This document shows, piece after piece, positions 26,126 to 37,934 of a DNA stretch of 64,000 bases. The first letter of the stretch is position 1; every line of letters begins with the position of its first letter. This DNA is from Microvelia longipes (Eukaryota > Arthropoda > Insecta > Hemiptera > Veliidae), in NCBI GenBank assembly GCA_018340805.1, contig JACMZG010001913.1, forward strand, positions 15,478,987 through 15,542,986, given 5' to 3'. The position numbers and the translations under genes were made by a program. The notes below the pieces were generated by a model. The model worked only from the letters and a program-made list of their open reading frames with translations. It was not told where the DNA came from and ran no database searches.

Positions 26126-26276
26126 AACTCAGCATTCGACTAAAAATTAGTTATCATCAGAGTTTAAAAATATAAAATAAATGGTACTTCATATTGTATA
26201 CCAAGGTGCAATATGAAGTAGTTTGTAAAATTGTTTTTTGTTTTATATTTTATATTGTTTAACTCTGATACTTTTA
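26126..26276. mobile_element. Small decayed foldback with hammerhead-like remnant
   Basis: A hairpin centred on TATACCAAGGTG (about 26205) has arms TACTTCATATTG and CAATATGAAGTA, and outer arms rich in TTTATATTTT. On the minus strand 26164-26126 reads AACT, CTGATGA, T, an ACUAA/UUAGU-type stem, GAAU and so on, ending in AGTT, which pairs with AACT. The base after GAA and the cleavage position do not fit, so it would be inactive. Confidence 0.45.
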
Positions 26277-27049
26277 TGTAATTAATCTGTTTTTATTTGT
26301 TAGAAATGTTATTTAATTCACCTTGATTTTTCTACTGAGCGTTTTAGTAGATTATATATTTTATTTCAATAACTTTAGGGCTTAATACCTTTTAATTATT
26401 CTTTACTGGTAAGATTTAGTTGTTAATACTTATTTTTAACTTATTCGAAATAAGTTTTGACGCTTATTCCTTTATAGTTCCTTTTAGACAATATTTTGTT
26501 TCGAAAATAAACCTTATAAGAATAGAATAAGAAAAGGAAATACCAGTCTAATACTTCCAAGATAACCTCTAAGGCAGCTGTAGGGTGCACCCTGTTGCTG
26601 TCTCCCCCCCCCCCCCGCCCCAATAAAGTGTGTTCTGCTGCTATAATTTTATACACTAAGCCCAAACTGTTCACAGCTGTTGGCTTTTACTTCATCTTCT
26701 TTATCTTCTTATTCTTACTCTTGCCTCAAGAAACCAAAAAGTTTTTTTTTATGTTACATTATGTACATTACAGCACAGTTTACTGTAGTTTGTTGTTAAC
26801 AACTCTGTATTACACTCTATAAACATACATGCAGGGAATGTTATTTTAATGATGTAACATTATTATGTTAGGGCTTATGAGTTAATACAACTTGAGGTTG
26901 TTCTTAACTTATATTTAGTTACAACCAAGCGTATGCTTAATAATTTAAAATTATTGCCGAATAAACTTTAACTTTATCTTTTAAATGTAATAACAACCAA
27001 ACTTTAATAAATTTTTTTCCTCTTTATTTTTTTTTTTATTAATAACGTG

Positions 27050-27172
<123 letters not shown>

Positions 27173-27394
27173 TACATTTGTGTCAAATTTCAACTTAATT
27201 GAATCATTTTCTGATTTGTTACAATTATTTAAAAAACGTAAACAAGTCATTCGATAAAAATTAAACTAATTCTTACAATAAGATAAAACTTATCACACAT
27301 GGTTGATCTTATACATGGCTACATGCGTGCCAAATTTCAATTACATCGTATAATTTTTTCGCGTTTAATGATTTTTTCGAACTTTTGGGCTGAA

Positions 27395-27891
27395 CTTCGG
27401 TATACAGTGCACCCTGTTATCAATACTATATATCGATATATTTTTAGTTTAGAGATGTGACGTAGGAATAATCGATATATGCCTTTTCTTTTACGTTTAT
27501 GAACATATTTTATTATTTTTTTAAATGTTTTTTTGTTGTTTGTGTTTTTTTTGATTTGTTGTAAAATGGTTTATAACTATTTTCATATTTTTTTATGTTT
27601 TTATAATGTTTTAACTATGTTTTCATAAGAATAATCGATGATACACCACATCTAATTTTATGTTACGCGTATTTTTTACGTATTTTTGTGTTTGTTATTT
27701 TCATGTTTTTTATTATATTTTTGTTGTTAATGTTTTCATTTATTTGTTGTACGGTTTTTTAATGTTTTAATTATAATTAATAATTTAACGACGCTGCTTA
27801 CCTTTTAAGTGCTCAGTTCTCGTTTACATGTCGCGTAACTAAAAATATATCGATATATAGTATTGATAACAGGGTGCACCGTATACCGAAG
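27395..27891. mobile_element. MITE with about 55-bp terminal inverted repeats
   Basis: The left end CTTCGGTATACAGTGCACC and following bases to about 27450 recur inverted at 27837-27891 with one or two changes. The TIR includes ATATATCGATATAT. The interior is T-rich and non-coding. The target duplication is ambiguous; a TA lies inside the outer bases, so a mariner-like origin is possible. Confidence 0.75.
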
Positions 27892-28046
27892 ATTTACCGA
27901 ACTTTTGCTATCATTATTGCGGGTTAATGACGTCATAACTACAGCAGTAGACTGATATTTGTACAAAGTTTTAACTCTCTAGCTTACACTAGAAGCTACG
28001 ATGATAACAGACAAACACACACACACACATACAGACAGACAACTTT

Positions 28047-28175
28047 GTGAAAACCACTCAGCAGGCCTTAAAAACACCTGAAACGGATAATTCTGGTTTC
28101 ACTCCGGTTTCGGATTTTTTTGCAAACACAATACTTTTCCTGTATACCTACGGTATAATTGAGGAAAAGTAAAAA
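28047..28175 (-). repeat. Repeat family R, 5' part, minus orientation
   Basis: GCAAACACAATACTTTTCCT and ACCTACGGTATAATTGAGG in reverse. The rest of the unit runs through 27900-28046 with GACGTCATAAC. Confidence 0.7.
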
Positions 28176-28179
28176 ACTT

Positions 28180-30790
28180 GATTTGTTTACATAATATTGT
28201 ATATCTCTTCCCCTCCATGGCTCCAACCTTATAATTTTCCATTTTCTTTGAAATTTCGCTGAAAAAGACTAGCAAGGTTAAAGGTAAAAAATATTTTCCG
28301 AAATTATAAGGAAATGTGTGATTTTAAAAAATCCTATTAGCTAAAATTAATTTTAAGGGATAATCCTAATAAAGAATAAATCATTTAATAAGCTGTAGTT
28401 TTTCTCTAGAAGAATATTTTCATTACAATTTTCGTTAAAACTACTTAAAGAACGAACTGTGAAGGATTAGTGCAAAGTAGTTGTAAAAAGGTTGGTTACA
28501 TTTCCTTGAATTAGTCACATGCTAGGTTTTTCTATGTCCTTAGACGTTTTGAAAACACCTTTCTGTTTGTCAAGACTGCTACTTCGTATTGATTGTAATA
28601 TGATGTTTGTGTTATTTCATTTATTGCAAATCCGGCAAGAGCCGGATCTGAAAAAATGTGATTTATTTTGTACTACTTCAAACCAAATTATTCTGAAAAT
28701 ACACCTTAAATTATGATGGAAAAGCATAGTCTGCCTATCCAGAGTAAAGCTTTTCATATGATTGCACATGCTCAAAATTTAATAAAATCTCACAAATTCC
28801 AGTTTTCTTGCAATAAGTGGCTCCCTGTAAGTCATATGCAAAACATGAAGAGACTATTTTTAAAGCTGATAAAATTTCCTATAAAACGAGTGTTTAATTA
28901 TCAAAATCTGATGACAACAACCAAAGTTATGGCTCTTTCAAAAACACCAAAAAATGGTTAATTTATGCAAAGGCAGCGAATTTCTTTGAAAAAATATTGA
29001 CTTTTTGTGCATTTTTTTGGCCATTTAACAAATGTTATAACTTTAGTTGTATTTATTCGGTTTTGATGAATAATAAATATTCGAAATAAATAAATATTCA
29101 ATATTGATTTATTTCGCTTTAATCATCTTCAAATTATAAATAGCATTTTATGGATGTTACATTAACATAAATCTTATCATCAGTCTATAGTGGTAGAAAA
29201 TTAGTTAGCCGCATCTAAACATGACTTTAATCATTCATTCTCATTTAATCATCATAGATATATTCTTTGCTGTAACACTAAAAATAAAACAAATGTTATA
29301 CGAAATAAAACCGAAAATATTGTAATGTCATAAACTGTATTTTTACATTTTTCTGGCATGTTGAAAGACAGCTAGAAATGAAGACGAGACTCAGAAGGAG
29401 TTACGTGCCTCGCTACTGATCGTGATTCTGTCTCAGTTTTCATCTTTTATGACTTTTTCCAATTTTTTAGTTACATTCAGATCTTGAAAGACTTGTCTTG
29501 TAAAATTTCCAAGTATAATTCTTTAATGTAAACTTTTGTTTAATTTAATTATTGCGAAATTTAGTACAAAAGTTGTATTAATAAACTTGCAGAAATTTTA
29601 TACATATATGAGGTAGGAAAATGTATGAATGTATTAAAGTGTTGTAAAAATTAGGGTAGTGACCGTGTTCCGACTCTCACTCTTTTCTCCATGGGTGAGA
29701 TGCCAGAATTGAAGACTAGAACAAATACAATTTGTTAGCCCTTAAACAATTCTTGGGTGAGATGGACCAGTTTTCAATCAAGGGGAGTCTAGTTCAACTA
29801 CTATGCCGCAAGTTAGCGCCACTTGTTCTTACACCCCGGTTTGGTGAGCGTCGTTTTAATATTTTTTTTTAAAGTTTTCTCTTTAAAAAGATTAATTAAA
29901 ATACGTAAAAAAGCTGCTTGAACCGGTCGTTACAGCTTATGTGGTAGATATGTGGCACTGTGGATATTCAGAGTACTAAAAGTGACCTGGTCCAGTGATA
30001 GTGGTCCTAAATCTGCTCAGGACCATGTTAAGGGTGGGAGTCAGAACACCTACCGCCTCCTCCTCATTTTTAAATCACTTTAGGCGTAATTTATATCTTA
30101 GTGACAATGAAATATAGTTAATTTGATTAATTTTAACATACAAAAATCACCTAATGATTTTTTTTAGTATTATTGCAAAAACTGGCCAAACATTAATTTC
30201 TTTCTACTCTACATCTTTCATCGTACTGACTACATTAAAATCCCACTGCATACACCGAAAGTATAAGTATCCAAAGTGCTAGACCTTAATCTAGCAAATA
30301 TCTCGATGTTTTAAAACTAAATCACGTTTAGCTACGCTCTGACTACTAACATTGCTAATTTCTAAGGATTTCATCCTGCATTTTGCTCATGTTCGTATGG
30401 TATGATGATATCTTAATTGATGTATACAATATCTATGAAGAAATGAACCCTAATGATTAATATTCAAGAAAACCCTTTCTTTTTGTAATTTTAAATTGGA
30501 GAGCGTTTTTAAAAATCATTTTAAAGATTGTTACAATCTTTACAAATCAAAATATATTACTACATCATACGCAATGCAGTATTGCATTGCTTGTTTAGCA
30601 TATTTAACAAAAGTCTGGCATATAAATTATTCATACAACATGAAGTCAATAATATAACTTATATTCCTTATTTGTGCCGGTTTTATTTCAAAACGTATTG
30701 TTTTTGGATGACCTGACGCGAAAAGTTGTCTAATAAAGTAAAAGTCACAATTACATTACTGAACGTTATAATTACATTTTTGATTAGCTT
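28180..30790. other. Unannotated stretch
   Basis: Two adjoining frames at 28519-28961 look slightly protein-like (for example SMSLDVLKTPFCLSRLL) but have no recognisable domain and lack splice support. 29640-30060 is GC-richer and non-coding. Nothing further is supported. Confidence 0.45.
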
Positions 30791-30815
30791 GTGTATATAT
30801 ATATATATATATATA

Positions 30816-30880
<65 letters not shown>

Positions 30881-31439
30881 ATATAATAGCGAAACATTCT
30901 AAACTCTAATCATACTTAGTTTTAAGTTAGACCTTAAGTTTAAAATAGTTTGGGTCAGATTGTCTTAGTTTTAAGCATCTAGCTTTAATAGGTCTCGTAT
31001 TTTAGTTTAAGGGACGAGGATAAACTAATTTTGTGTAGGTTGGACCCTCTAGAAACTTTTATGTTATACTTTGCTTTCTTTATTACATTAATTTTAAATA
31101 TCTACAACATTTATAGTTGTTAAAATGATTAATCCACTGAGATTCCGTCACTAAAAAATTCAGGCCCAATGATCCGCAACCCTGGCGCATTTCCTTTGGT
31201 AAGCGTACTTCCTTGCTTAATAATAAATTCCTTGCTTCTAGTTACTCATTTTTTCAGCATTTGCTAAGGAAATGGGTATATTTGTTTATTACTACTTTGA
31301 GTACTCGGTTTGATTCCGGACTGGTTTCATCCTGAATACTCAGAGCTCCAAAAAACTCGCTAAATAAATAACTGATTAATGATTAACCAACTGAGATTAA
31401 TCCTCTACTAAAAAATTGGAGTAAACCCCTCTAAAAGAA

Positions 31440-32370
31440 ATAAATACAAAATACATTATAAGTTTTTTTTTATAATGCCTTTATTAAATAATAATTGTTT
31501 TTACAACATTTATATGACATACATAATATATTAAAAACAAGGCTACCTCTCCGCTATAAAGCAAAAGTATTTGTATTGATACAAATTAAAAATAAGTATA
31601 TTAGATATTATTATGAACAGTGTAGTCTAAAATTAAGAAAAAATGCCAGTTACCAAAAAACGTACATTTATATTTTATTTACAAAGCCAGCAAAAACAAA
31701 CAAAGAAGAGTCAAACGTATTTGTTATTCGATTCAATCAGTACATGTGTTCTTTAATGTATCTGTTCTTCTCTCTTTTCATCTTCTTCTTATCTGTCCTT
31801 AGTTCCTTCTTTCACTGGCATAAATAATGCATTGTTAGGTAAAGAAACTTTCTTTGTCAATAAAATGTATAGAGGGACTGTTTCCTGCTCCACATAAAAA
31901 AGATTTTGCAAAAGGCTTTGTAGCTTTAATTTTTACTGCTAGTCCATTTTGTTTTAAGCTATCTGACGAGATGTTGTATGTCGAAAAACATTTAGATTAA
32001 AGGTATAGATCATCTAAGTTTAAAAATTCAAAAGCCAATATTTTCAAAATGGCAAGAAATATCCAAGTGAAATTCATCAATTATAGATATATTTGTGTCA
32101 AAAACTTCAACTTGTTAGGTAAAATTTTCAATTTTTATCGAATCTCCGTCTTTGGTTGTCGTGATCTAAAAATACTATCGTCTGCATAGCACAGCTACCC
32201 TTTGTCCTGATTTATGAGTCAAATTTTTAACCAAGCAGGAAGTTATGCGTTACACACACATAAACAGACAGACAGCATGATGAAAAATGTTTGAAACAGA
32301 TAATTATGATGAAATTTTGGTTTCAGATTTTTAAAGTGAACACAATTATTTTCCTTTATTCCTATGTTAG
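31440..32370. other. Unannotated stretch
   Basis: A 110-residue open frame at 31495-31827 has low-complexity composition and no recognised motif. I do not call it a gene. Confidence 0.5.
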
Positions 32371-32850
32371 TAGGTGATAAAAAGTTTAATAAAATCGGTT
32401 ACGGGGTACCTCGGAACTTTTCCTGATTACATCAGATTTGCTACGCTCATTATCCTTGCTTCGCTCGTCCTCAGAATATACAATTCCCCAAATTTATACT
32501 GCAGTATGTCTTTGGACTCGCTTTGCTTGTCTTCAGATAATAAATGCATCTGTTTTATTCTCAGGGCTCACCCATACAGCACTGTCCACCCTCAATGGTT
32601 CTTAGCTTTTATGATTCAACAAAAATCAGTGCAGTATGTTTAAACTCAATTAGAATGTTTTCTATTTTTTTTAAAAACGTGCACAAGTCATTTGATAAAA
32701 ATTGAACTAATGCTGATAATAAGATAAAACTTCCCACTTATGTTAGTCTCATACATGGCTACGTGCGTAATAAATATTCTCTAAGGATGCACAGAGGCTC
32801 GCTTCACTCGCAAAGTTGCTAAAATATAAAATTAGGCATATTAAACAATC

Positions 32851-33210
32851 CTGGCCGGTGGTCCGCATGCTAGAGCAGTTACTCAATTATAAAGCACTAC
32901 TTGTAACTAATTTTTCTGTATTTTTCAAAGGAAATGCGCACAATTATCTTGTTGGCTATAGAAAACTGTGCCTCTAAATTTAGCATTGCACACCATTATT
33001 AGTATTATTTAAATGCTCAGTTGGTTTCTTTAAAGTTTTTAGCGCACTTCTTTTAAAAAAATACAGAAAAATGAGTTATGAGTAGTCCTTGATAATTGGT
33101 AACTACTCAATTTATACAGCATAAATCGGAACCCTAAGCAAAAAATTGATTGTTAAGCACGGAAACACGCATTACAAAGAAAAAACGCCCGACATGCGGA
33201 CCACCGCCAG
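32851..33210. mobile_element. MITE, second copy of the CTGGCGC family
   Basis: Begins CTGGCCGGTGGTCCGCATG and ends with the inverse CATGCGGACCACCGCCAG. As at 49 kb, a tRNA-like B-box sequence lies just outside (33274-33284), in mirrored order, so both belong to one larger composite repeat. Confidence 0.72.
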
Positions 33211-34082
33211 AATTATTTTGTAGTTATAAACTTATATAATGTTAAAAACGATACAAAATTATTGTCCTTACCAGGATACGAACCCAGGTACCCTGGCTTT
33301 GAGTATATGTATCGACTCCGGTTTTCTGGTAATTGACAACCGATTTTCAATCACTTAGCGTTTAGGTCACTTAGCGTAGTCATGTCGACTTTGGACCGGT
33401 ATTATTTGATTCAGCGCCCAAAAATACATAGAAAACGAACTCGAAATTTAATTTTAATGACCGTTATTTTGGTTTCCGGTAATTTTTCATGTTTTTTTCG
33501 ACTTTTTGGTCACTTCAAGTAGACGAATTGACTTCGAATCAGTTTCATTTGATGCAGCGTCCCAAAAAACATAAATAAATTCTTTTTTCGCAGCGTAATA
33601 TAATATCCTTGCATTTTGCCAATTCTGTAAAATTTTTGCTGACTCAGCGAACCGGGTTAATAACGTCTCAAAAACCTGATTTTAAAGAGGGTTCGTGTCA
33701 TCTTCAAGATTAATTTTTGTACCAAGTTTGATTAAAACATCCGTTCGATATATAGCGTGTTTACAAGGTTTGACTTTCGCTATGACGCCTATCCTATCAG
33801 CGAATTTATCCCAAAGGAAAGTCGCTAAAAGACTTGCTTTTCTTAATTTCCTTTCTATTTCATATTTTTCTCCTGACTAAAAGTGATGCTTTTCCTCCTC
33901 TTTTTCTTTCCTATTCTCTTTTTTATTATTTTCTTGGATCCTGGGAGGGGGGGGGGGGAATTACCCCCATTAACCCCGTCCCCGTAATACCGCCAGTAAG
34001 CATAAATAAGTATACACTATGAGCTACAATGATAACAGTCTGTTATACAGTCTTTCAATACTCACACAGACAAAAACATACT

Positions 34083-34222
34083 GACAGTCAACTTTTTGCA
34101 ATCCACTCAGGAAGCCTTAAAAACACCAGGAAAGGATAGTTCTGATGACATCCCGGTTTCGAATTTTTTCGCAAACACAATACTTTTCCTATATACCTAT
34201 GGTATAAATGAGGAAAAGTAAA
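34083..34222 (-). repeat. Repeat family R, 5' part, minus orientation
   Basis: Same words as the 28.1-kb copy. Adjacent 33640-34080 carries the diverged middle part and a G10 run at 33949-33958. Confidence 0.68.
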
Positions 34223-35448
34223 AATATGACATAGGAAGAAGGCTTGTACTAAATGCGACAACTTTTGACTAAAGCTAATGTACGGCTTTGTCCTCAAATC
34301 TTTCTAAAAAATACATTTTTTATAGAAAGGGTTTTTAGGGCTTACTTGGTGTCATATGTCTAAGCTCTTATCACACTGTATGTGTATTTTGTCTATGTAT
34401 GTGAACATGAATTTGTGTGTATATTTATATACGTTTGTTTACGTAGTTTGACTGAAGTTAAACTATGTGACATTATTCAAAACAAATTGTAGCTACATAA
34501 ATATGTCGATGAATAGATTGAAGTGAATGTAATAAACTGTTGCATATTTTGTTTTATATAATGATTTAAAATGTAGAAAATTTTTATTATCAAGTTTTAT
34601 TGTTGCTGTTGCTGCAGTAAATAAAAACAAGGTTTATAGTCTTTAGACTGAGAAGTTTATTTAACATATAACCAATATTTAAATTCACGTCAAAGAACTG
34701 TAAGGGGCACTAGTTTTCCCTGACTGCTAAACCTTGAATGAAACTAAGTATGACAGGACAGAACAGAATAAAAATATATGTCAACTCAAGTCAAACAGGA
34801 CAATTTAAAAAACAGTAAATAACAAACAGGTTATAAACTTATGTACAGAAACTGCCAAGGATGTAACAGTTGATTTTATGTTCATAATTGAAGAATATAA
34901 GCCACATAGCAATGGAGTTTTCTTCCTGTTATGTGGGTTAACCTTTATCATAATTTTTGATTTTTTAATTATTTATTTATTTAAATAAAGGAAATTAATA
35001 AAAAGCGCCAAATGTTTATAACTTGTTAGTTGAAACACGTTCGTGTTTCTAGATTTTTTAAGCCATAAAGCTACAAAATACCTCAATAGTGCAATTTTCT
35101 TTTTGAAAATTCGCTAAAAAAGTAAAACTCCCTAGAACTTTTAACAGTTTGAGAAGACCAAGAAAAAAAACTCACAAAATGTCAGAACAAGTTAATTTAG
35201 AAAAAATGTTTTTGTGGAAATTTCTTATTTGTTATATAACTTATCAGAAACAATTTCTTTTTGACATTGTTTGTCGGATTTTTATTATTTTATTATAACA
35301 CCAATAAACATTTTGAAGCTTAAATAATAAAGCCATGATTAAAGTTATTAGATAAACTTAAAATGTTTATATCTTTAACAAATTTATGATCTTGATGTAA
35401 TCTTAATACAATCACTGTCGGTGTCAGTGATTGATTATCTCAGTTTTT

Positions 35449-36240
35449 AGGTTAAGGATTAGGACTGAATGCCTTACTCACTTTAAGACTTAGACTTTAG
35501 GCCTTAGACTTTAATTCTTAGTCTTTAGGTCTAGGATTAGGACTGAATATCTTACTCACTTTAAGACTTGGACTTTAGGTCTAGGATTGGGACTGAGTAT
35601 CTTACTCACTTTAAGACTTGGATTTTAGGTCTAGGATTGGGACTGAGTTTCTTACTCACTTTAAGACTTGGACTTTGGTCTAGGTTGGGACTGAGTATCT
35701 TACTCACTTTAAGACTGGATTTAGTCTAGGATTGGGACTGAGTATCTTACTCACTTTAAGACTTGGACTTTAGGGTCTTAAACTTTTATTCTTAGTCTTT
35801 AGGATTGGGACTGAATATCTTACTCACTTTAAGACTTGGATTTTAGGTCTAGGATTGGGACTGAGTATCTTACTCACTTTAAGACTTGGACTTTTGGTCT
35901 AGGATTGGGACTGATTATCTTACTCACTTTAAGACTTGGACTTTAGGTCTAGGATTGGGACTGAGTATCTTACTCTCTTTAATACTTGGACTTTTGGTCT
36001 AGGATTGGGACTGAGTATCTTACTCACTTTAAGACTTGGATTTTAGGTCTAGGATTGGAACTGAGTATCTTACTCACTTTAAGACTTGGACTTTAGGTCT
36101 TAAACTTTCATTCTTAGTCTTTAGGTCTAGGATTGGGACTGAATATCTTACTCACTTTAAGACTTAGACTTTAGGTCTAGGATTGGGACTGAATGTCTTA
36201 CCGATTTAAGTCTTATACATTAGGTCAAGGATTAGGACTA
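35449..36240. repeat. 50-bp minisatellite
   Basis: About 15 copies of a unit containing TAGGATTGGGACTGAGTATC, TTACTCACTTTAAGACTTGG, ACTTTAGGTC. Copies differ by single bases and small deletions (for example near 35680-35720). It lies 440 bp before the Epac-like exon, so it would be intronic. Confidence 0.9.
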
Positions 36241-36682
36241 AAGGTCATAGACCTTATAGATCTTTAGATAACCATGGTATAAATATATGCTTTGGTGTAA
36301 ATCATAGCTTATATTTTGAAGAATGACTTAAGCCATTATTATTTAAGGCCCGCCTGCTGTCTTTGATTCCTTACTTCTTAATTTATACCGTTGCTGTTTG
36401 TCATATAGGGATCAAGTTTTGTTCTCTTACACTAAAATTACTTTGTTCAACCCGGTTTAGATTTTAGATATTTGCCTTTTAAGTACCATTTTTTGTTTTT
36501 TATTTGAAAAAAGAATCTAACCAAACTATATTTTTCATGAGATGTATATATTTCAGTTTAGTTAGGTGCTTTTCAGTATACATATTTCCTTTATAATTCT
36601 ATTGAATGCACTTAAGTTTTTCTTGTATTATTTTATGTTAGACTTGAGTTTAAGTTAATACTTGATGTTTTGCTTGTTGCAG

Positions 36683-36825
36683 ATGGAATGACCGGAATAG
36701 TCGAGAAATAGAAGCAATAATATCTAGACTAAGGAAAGTTGATAATTTAACTAGATTACCTTCTCAAGCTTTGCATCATTTGGCGCAACACGGGCTCTAT
36801 GAGGACCTGGATAAAGGGATCACAT
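36683..36825 (+). CDS. Internal exon, Epac-type RapGEF (cyclic-nucleotide-binding domain A start), partial
   Basis: A 143-nt open segment is flanked by a pyrimidine-rich acceptor ending in TTGTTGCAG (AG at 36681-36682) and a consensus donor GTGAGT at 36826. Read with one leading base it encodes 47 residues plus one trailing base (phase 2 in, phase 1 out). The start reads WNDRNSREIEAIISRLRKV and the end HGLYEDLDKGIT. The end resembles the GYYE-(N/D)-LEKGIT block that precedes the first cyclic-nucleotide-binding domain of Epac/RAPGEF3-4, guanine-nucleotide exchange factors for Rap driven by cAMP. The upstream I--RL--V-----P--LL pattern agrees as well. GC content and codon use stand out from the AT-rich surroundings. 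I did not find the neighbouring exons; they may lie outside the window or be too short to spot. Another cyclic-nucleotide-binding protein remains possible. Confidence 0.6.
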
Positions 36826-37099
36826 GTGAGTTAATCTTAATATTTTTTAACTCATAATCTTACATGGATTAGTAGTAAAAATAATTCTAGCGCGGAGGTC
36901 CACAAGCCGGGCGTATTTCCTTTGAAGTGAAGCTTAATTTTTCGGTTAATATTTAATATATATCATTTGATACTGCCGAGTTTTGTAAAACATGAATAGT
37001 TGATCGCACAATATAATTGTGCGAGAGACACCTAGGAAATATAACAAGCAAAATGCAATAAAAGAGGAAGAAGTCTCTCCACAAAAATATATTTCTTTT

Positions 37100-37143
37100 T
37101 AGCAAAGCGCTTTCAACCTAACAAGAGGTCATCATCAGTGCTA
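37100..37143 (-). ncRNA. Type I hammerhead-like ribozyme candidate, F2 left arm
   Basis: Exact reverse complement of the right-arm motif at 37262-37305. A transcript from either strand of the element therefore carries one sense copy. Confidence 0.6.
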
Positions 37144-37261
37144 GCCGTTGAATAAGGAAGAGGGTGATAGATGAGTCTTACAGATCAGATATCAAAGATA
37201 GACTCATCTTTGATATCTGATCTGTAAGACTCATCTATCACCCTCTTCCTTATTCAACGGC

Positions 37262-37305
37262 TAGCACTGATGATGACCTCTTGTTAGGTTGAAAGCGCTT
37301 TGCTA
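37262..37305 (+). ncRNA. Type I hammerhead-like ribozyme candidate, F2 right arm
   Basis: UAGCA (stem I), CUGAUGA (37267-37273), an extra U, stem II GACCU/AGGUU with a UUGU-type loop, GAAA, GCGC, U, U17 (37300), UGCUA (stem I). Stem I is a perfect 5 bp directly at the core. Stem III is the palindrome AGCGCU. The extra U before stem II departs from the textbook core but recurs in F1, F3 and the 21.2-kb piece. Confidence 0.6.
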
Positions 37306-37419
37306 AAAAGAAATATATTTTTGTGGAGAGACTTCTTCCTCTTTTATTAAGATGAACTCCATTAACGCTCACCTTAGTTCTTCAAGCAAAATGCAATTGA
37401 AGGTCAGAGTGAGTTCTGG

Positions 37420-37460
37420 CTCTGTCGGCGCCCTGATGAGTTAGAAGTAACGAAACAGAG
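37420..37460 (+). ncRNA. Type III hammerhead ribozyme candidate, A2 (best match)
   Basis: All conserved core bases are present in order: CUCUGU, C17 (37426), GGCGCC, CUGAUGA (37433-37439), GUUA-GAAG-UAAC (37440-37451), GAA, ACAGAG. Stem III is 6 bp with A15.1-U16.1, the cleavage triplet is GUC, and stem II is 4 bp with a tetraloop. The only weak point is stem I, GGCGCC, with no room for a loop. It could pair between two RNA copies. Confidence 0.65.
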
Positions 37461-37934
37461 TGGGAGATGACATTATGTCGAGCCATCAATGATGACGAAT
37501 GTCGAATGATGGAACAGTTCCCAGATGTAGCATTGCATTTTGCTTGTTACACTTCCTAGGTGTCTGTCGCACAATTATATTGTGTTTAATATTTAATAAC
37601 CTAAGCAGTAGCGTCACAACTTGTTATTTATTTTTTTCCGAATTTTTCAAAGAAAATACGAATATTTATCCTTAAGATTATACACTTCAAAACAGCACAG
37701 CATTATGTGCACTTATTTAAAGCTCAGTTTATGCTAATTTTTAGTGCATTTTCTTTGAAAAATTAAAAAAAAAAAAATAACAATTTATGCCCCCCATCCT
37801 ATTTATGTGTTCTTTAAATTGCTTCGTCACTATTTGTCGTAGAGGCTGAAAATTGTGTGCACATGTTTAGCAAATTATGTTGATACATTTAGCGTCTTCT
37901 GACTTTTGGTATCTTACTTTTACTCTTTTATACC

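Larger units (their letters stand above)
37060..37382. mobile_element. Foldback element F2 with paired type I hammerhead-like cores, nested in A2
   Basis: Arms of about 140 bp, almost perfect complements, with a spacer near 37196-37201. A one-sided tail (37346-37382) has CCATTAACGCTCACC. The 15-bp target duplication CAAGCAAAATGCAAT is at 37045-37059 and 37383-37397, cut from the host element A2. Nearly identical arms imply recent formation or gene conversion. Confidence 0.85.
37007..37584. mobile_element. Foldback element A2, same family as A1, split by insertion F2
   Basis: The left end CACAATATAATTGTGCG is at 37007 and the right end GCACAATTATATTGTG at 37569-37584. Here the tail lies on the left (36965-37006, reading inverted CGAGTTTTGTAAAACATG). 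The left arm is short; element F2 (37060-37382) sits inside it. The right arm carries the best type III hammerhead core of the window (37420-37460). Confidence 0.8.

Noticed and set aside
32374..32643. 89-residue plus-strand frame
   Set aside because: Lies in the GGTACC/GAAGCGAG end of repeat R, which recurs elsewhere.
35449..36240. CRISPR array
   Set aside because: Units are contiguous 50-bp tandem copies with no unique spacers, in eukaryotic DNA.
37420..37460. Reading the A-family core as type I
   Set aside because: After GAAAC no UH followed by a strand complementary to GGCGCC is present; the type III order pairs fully in stem III.
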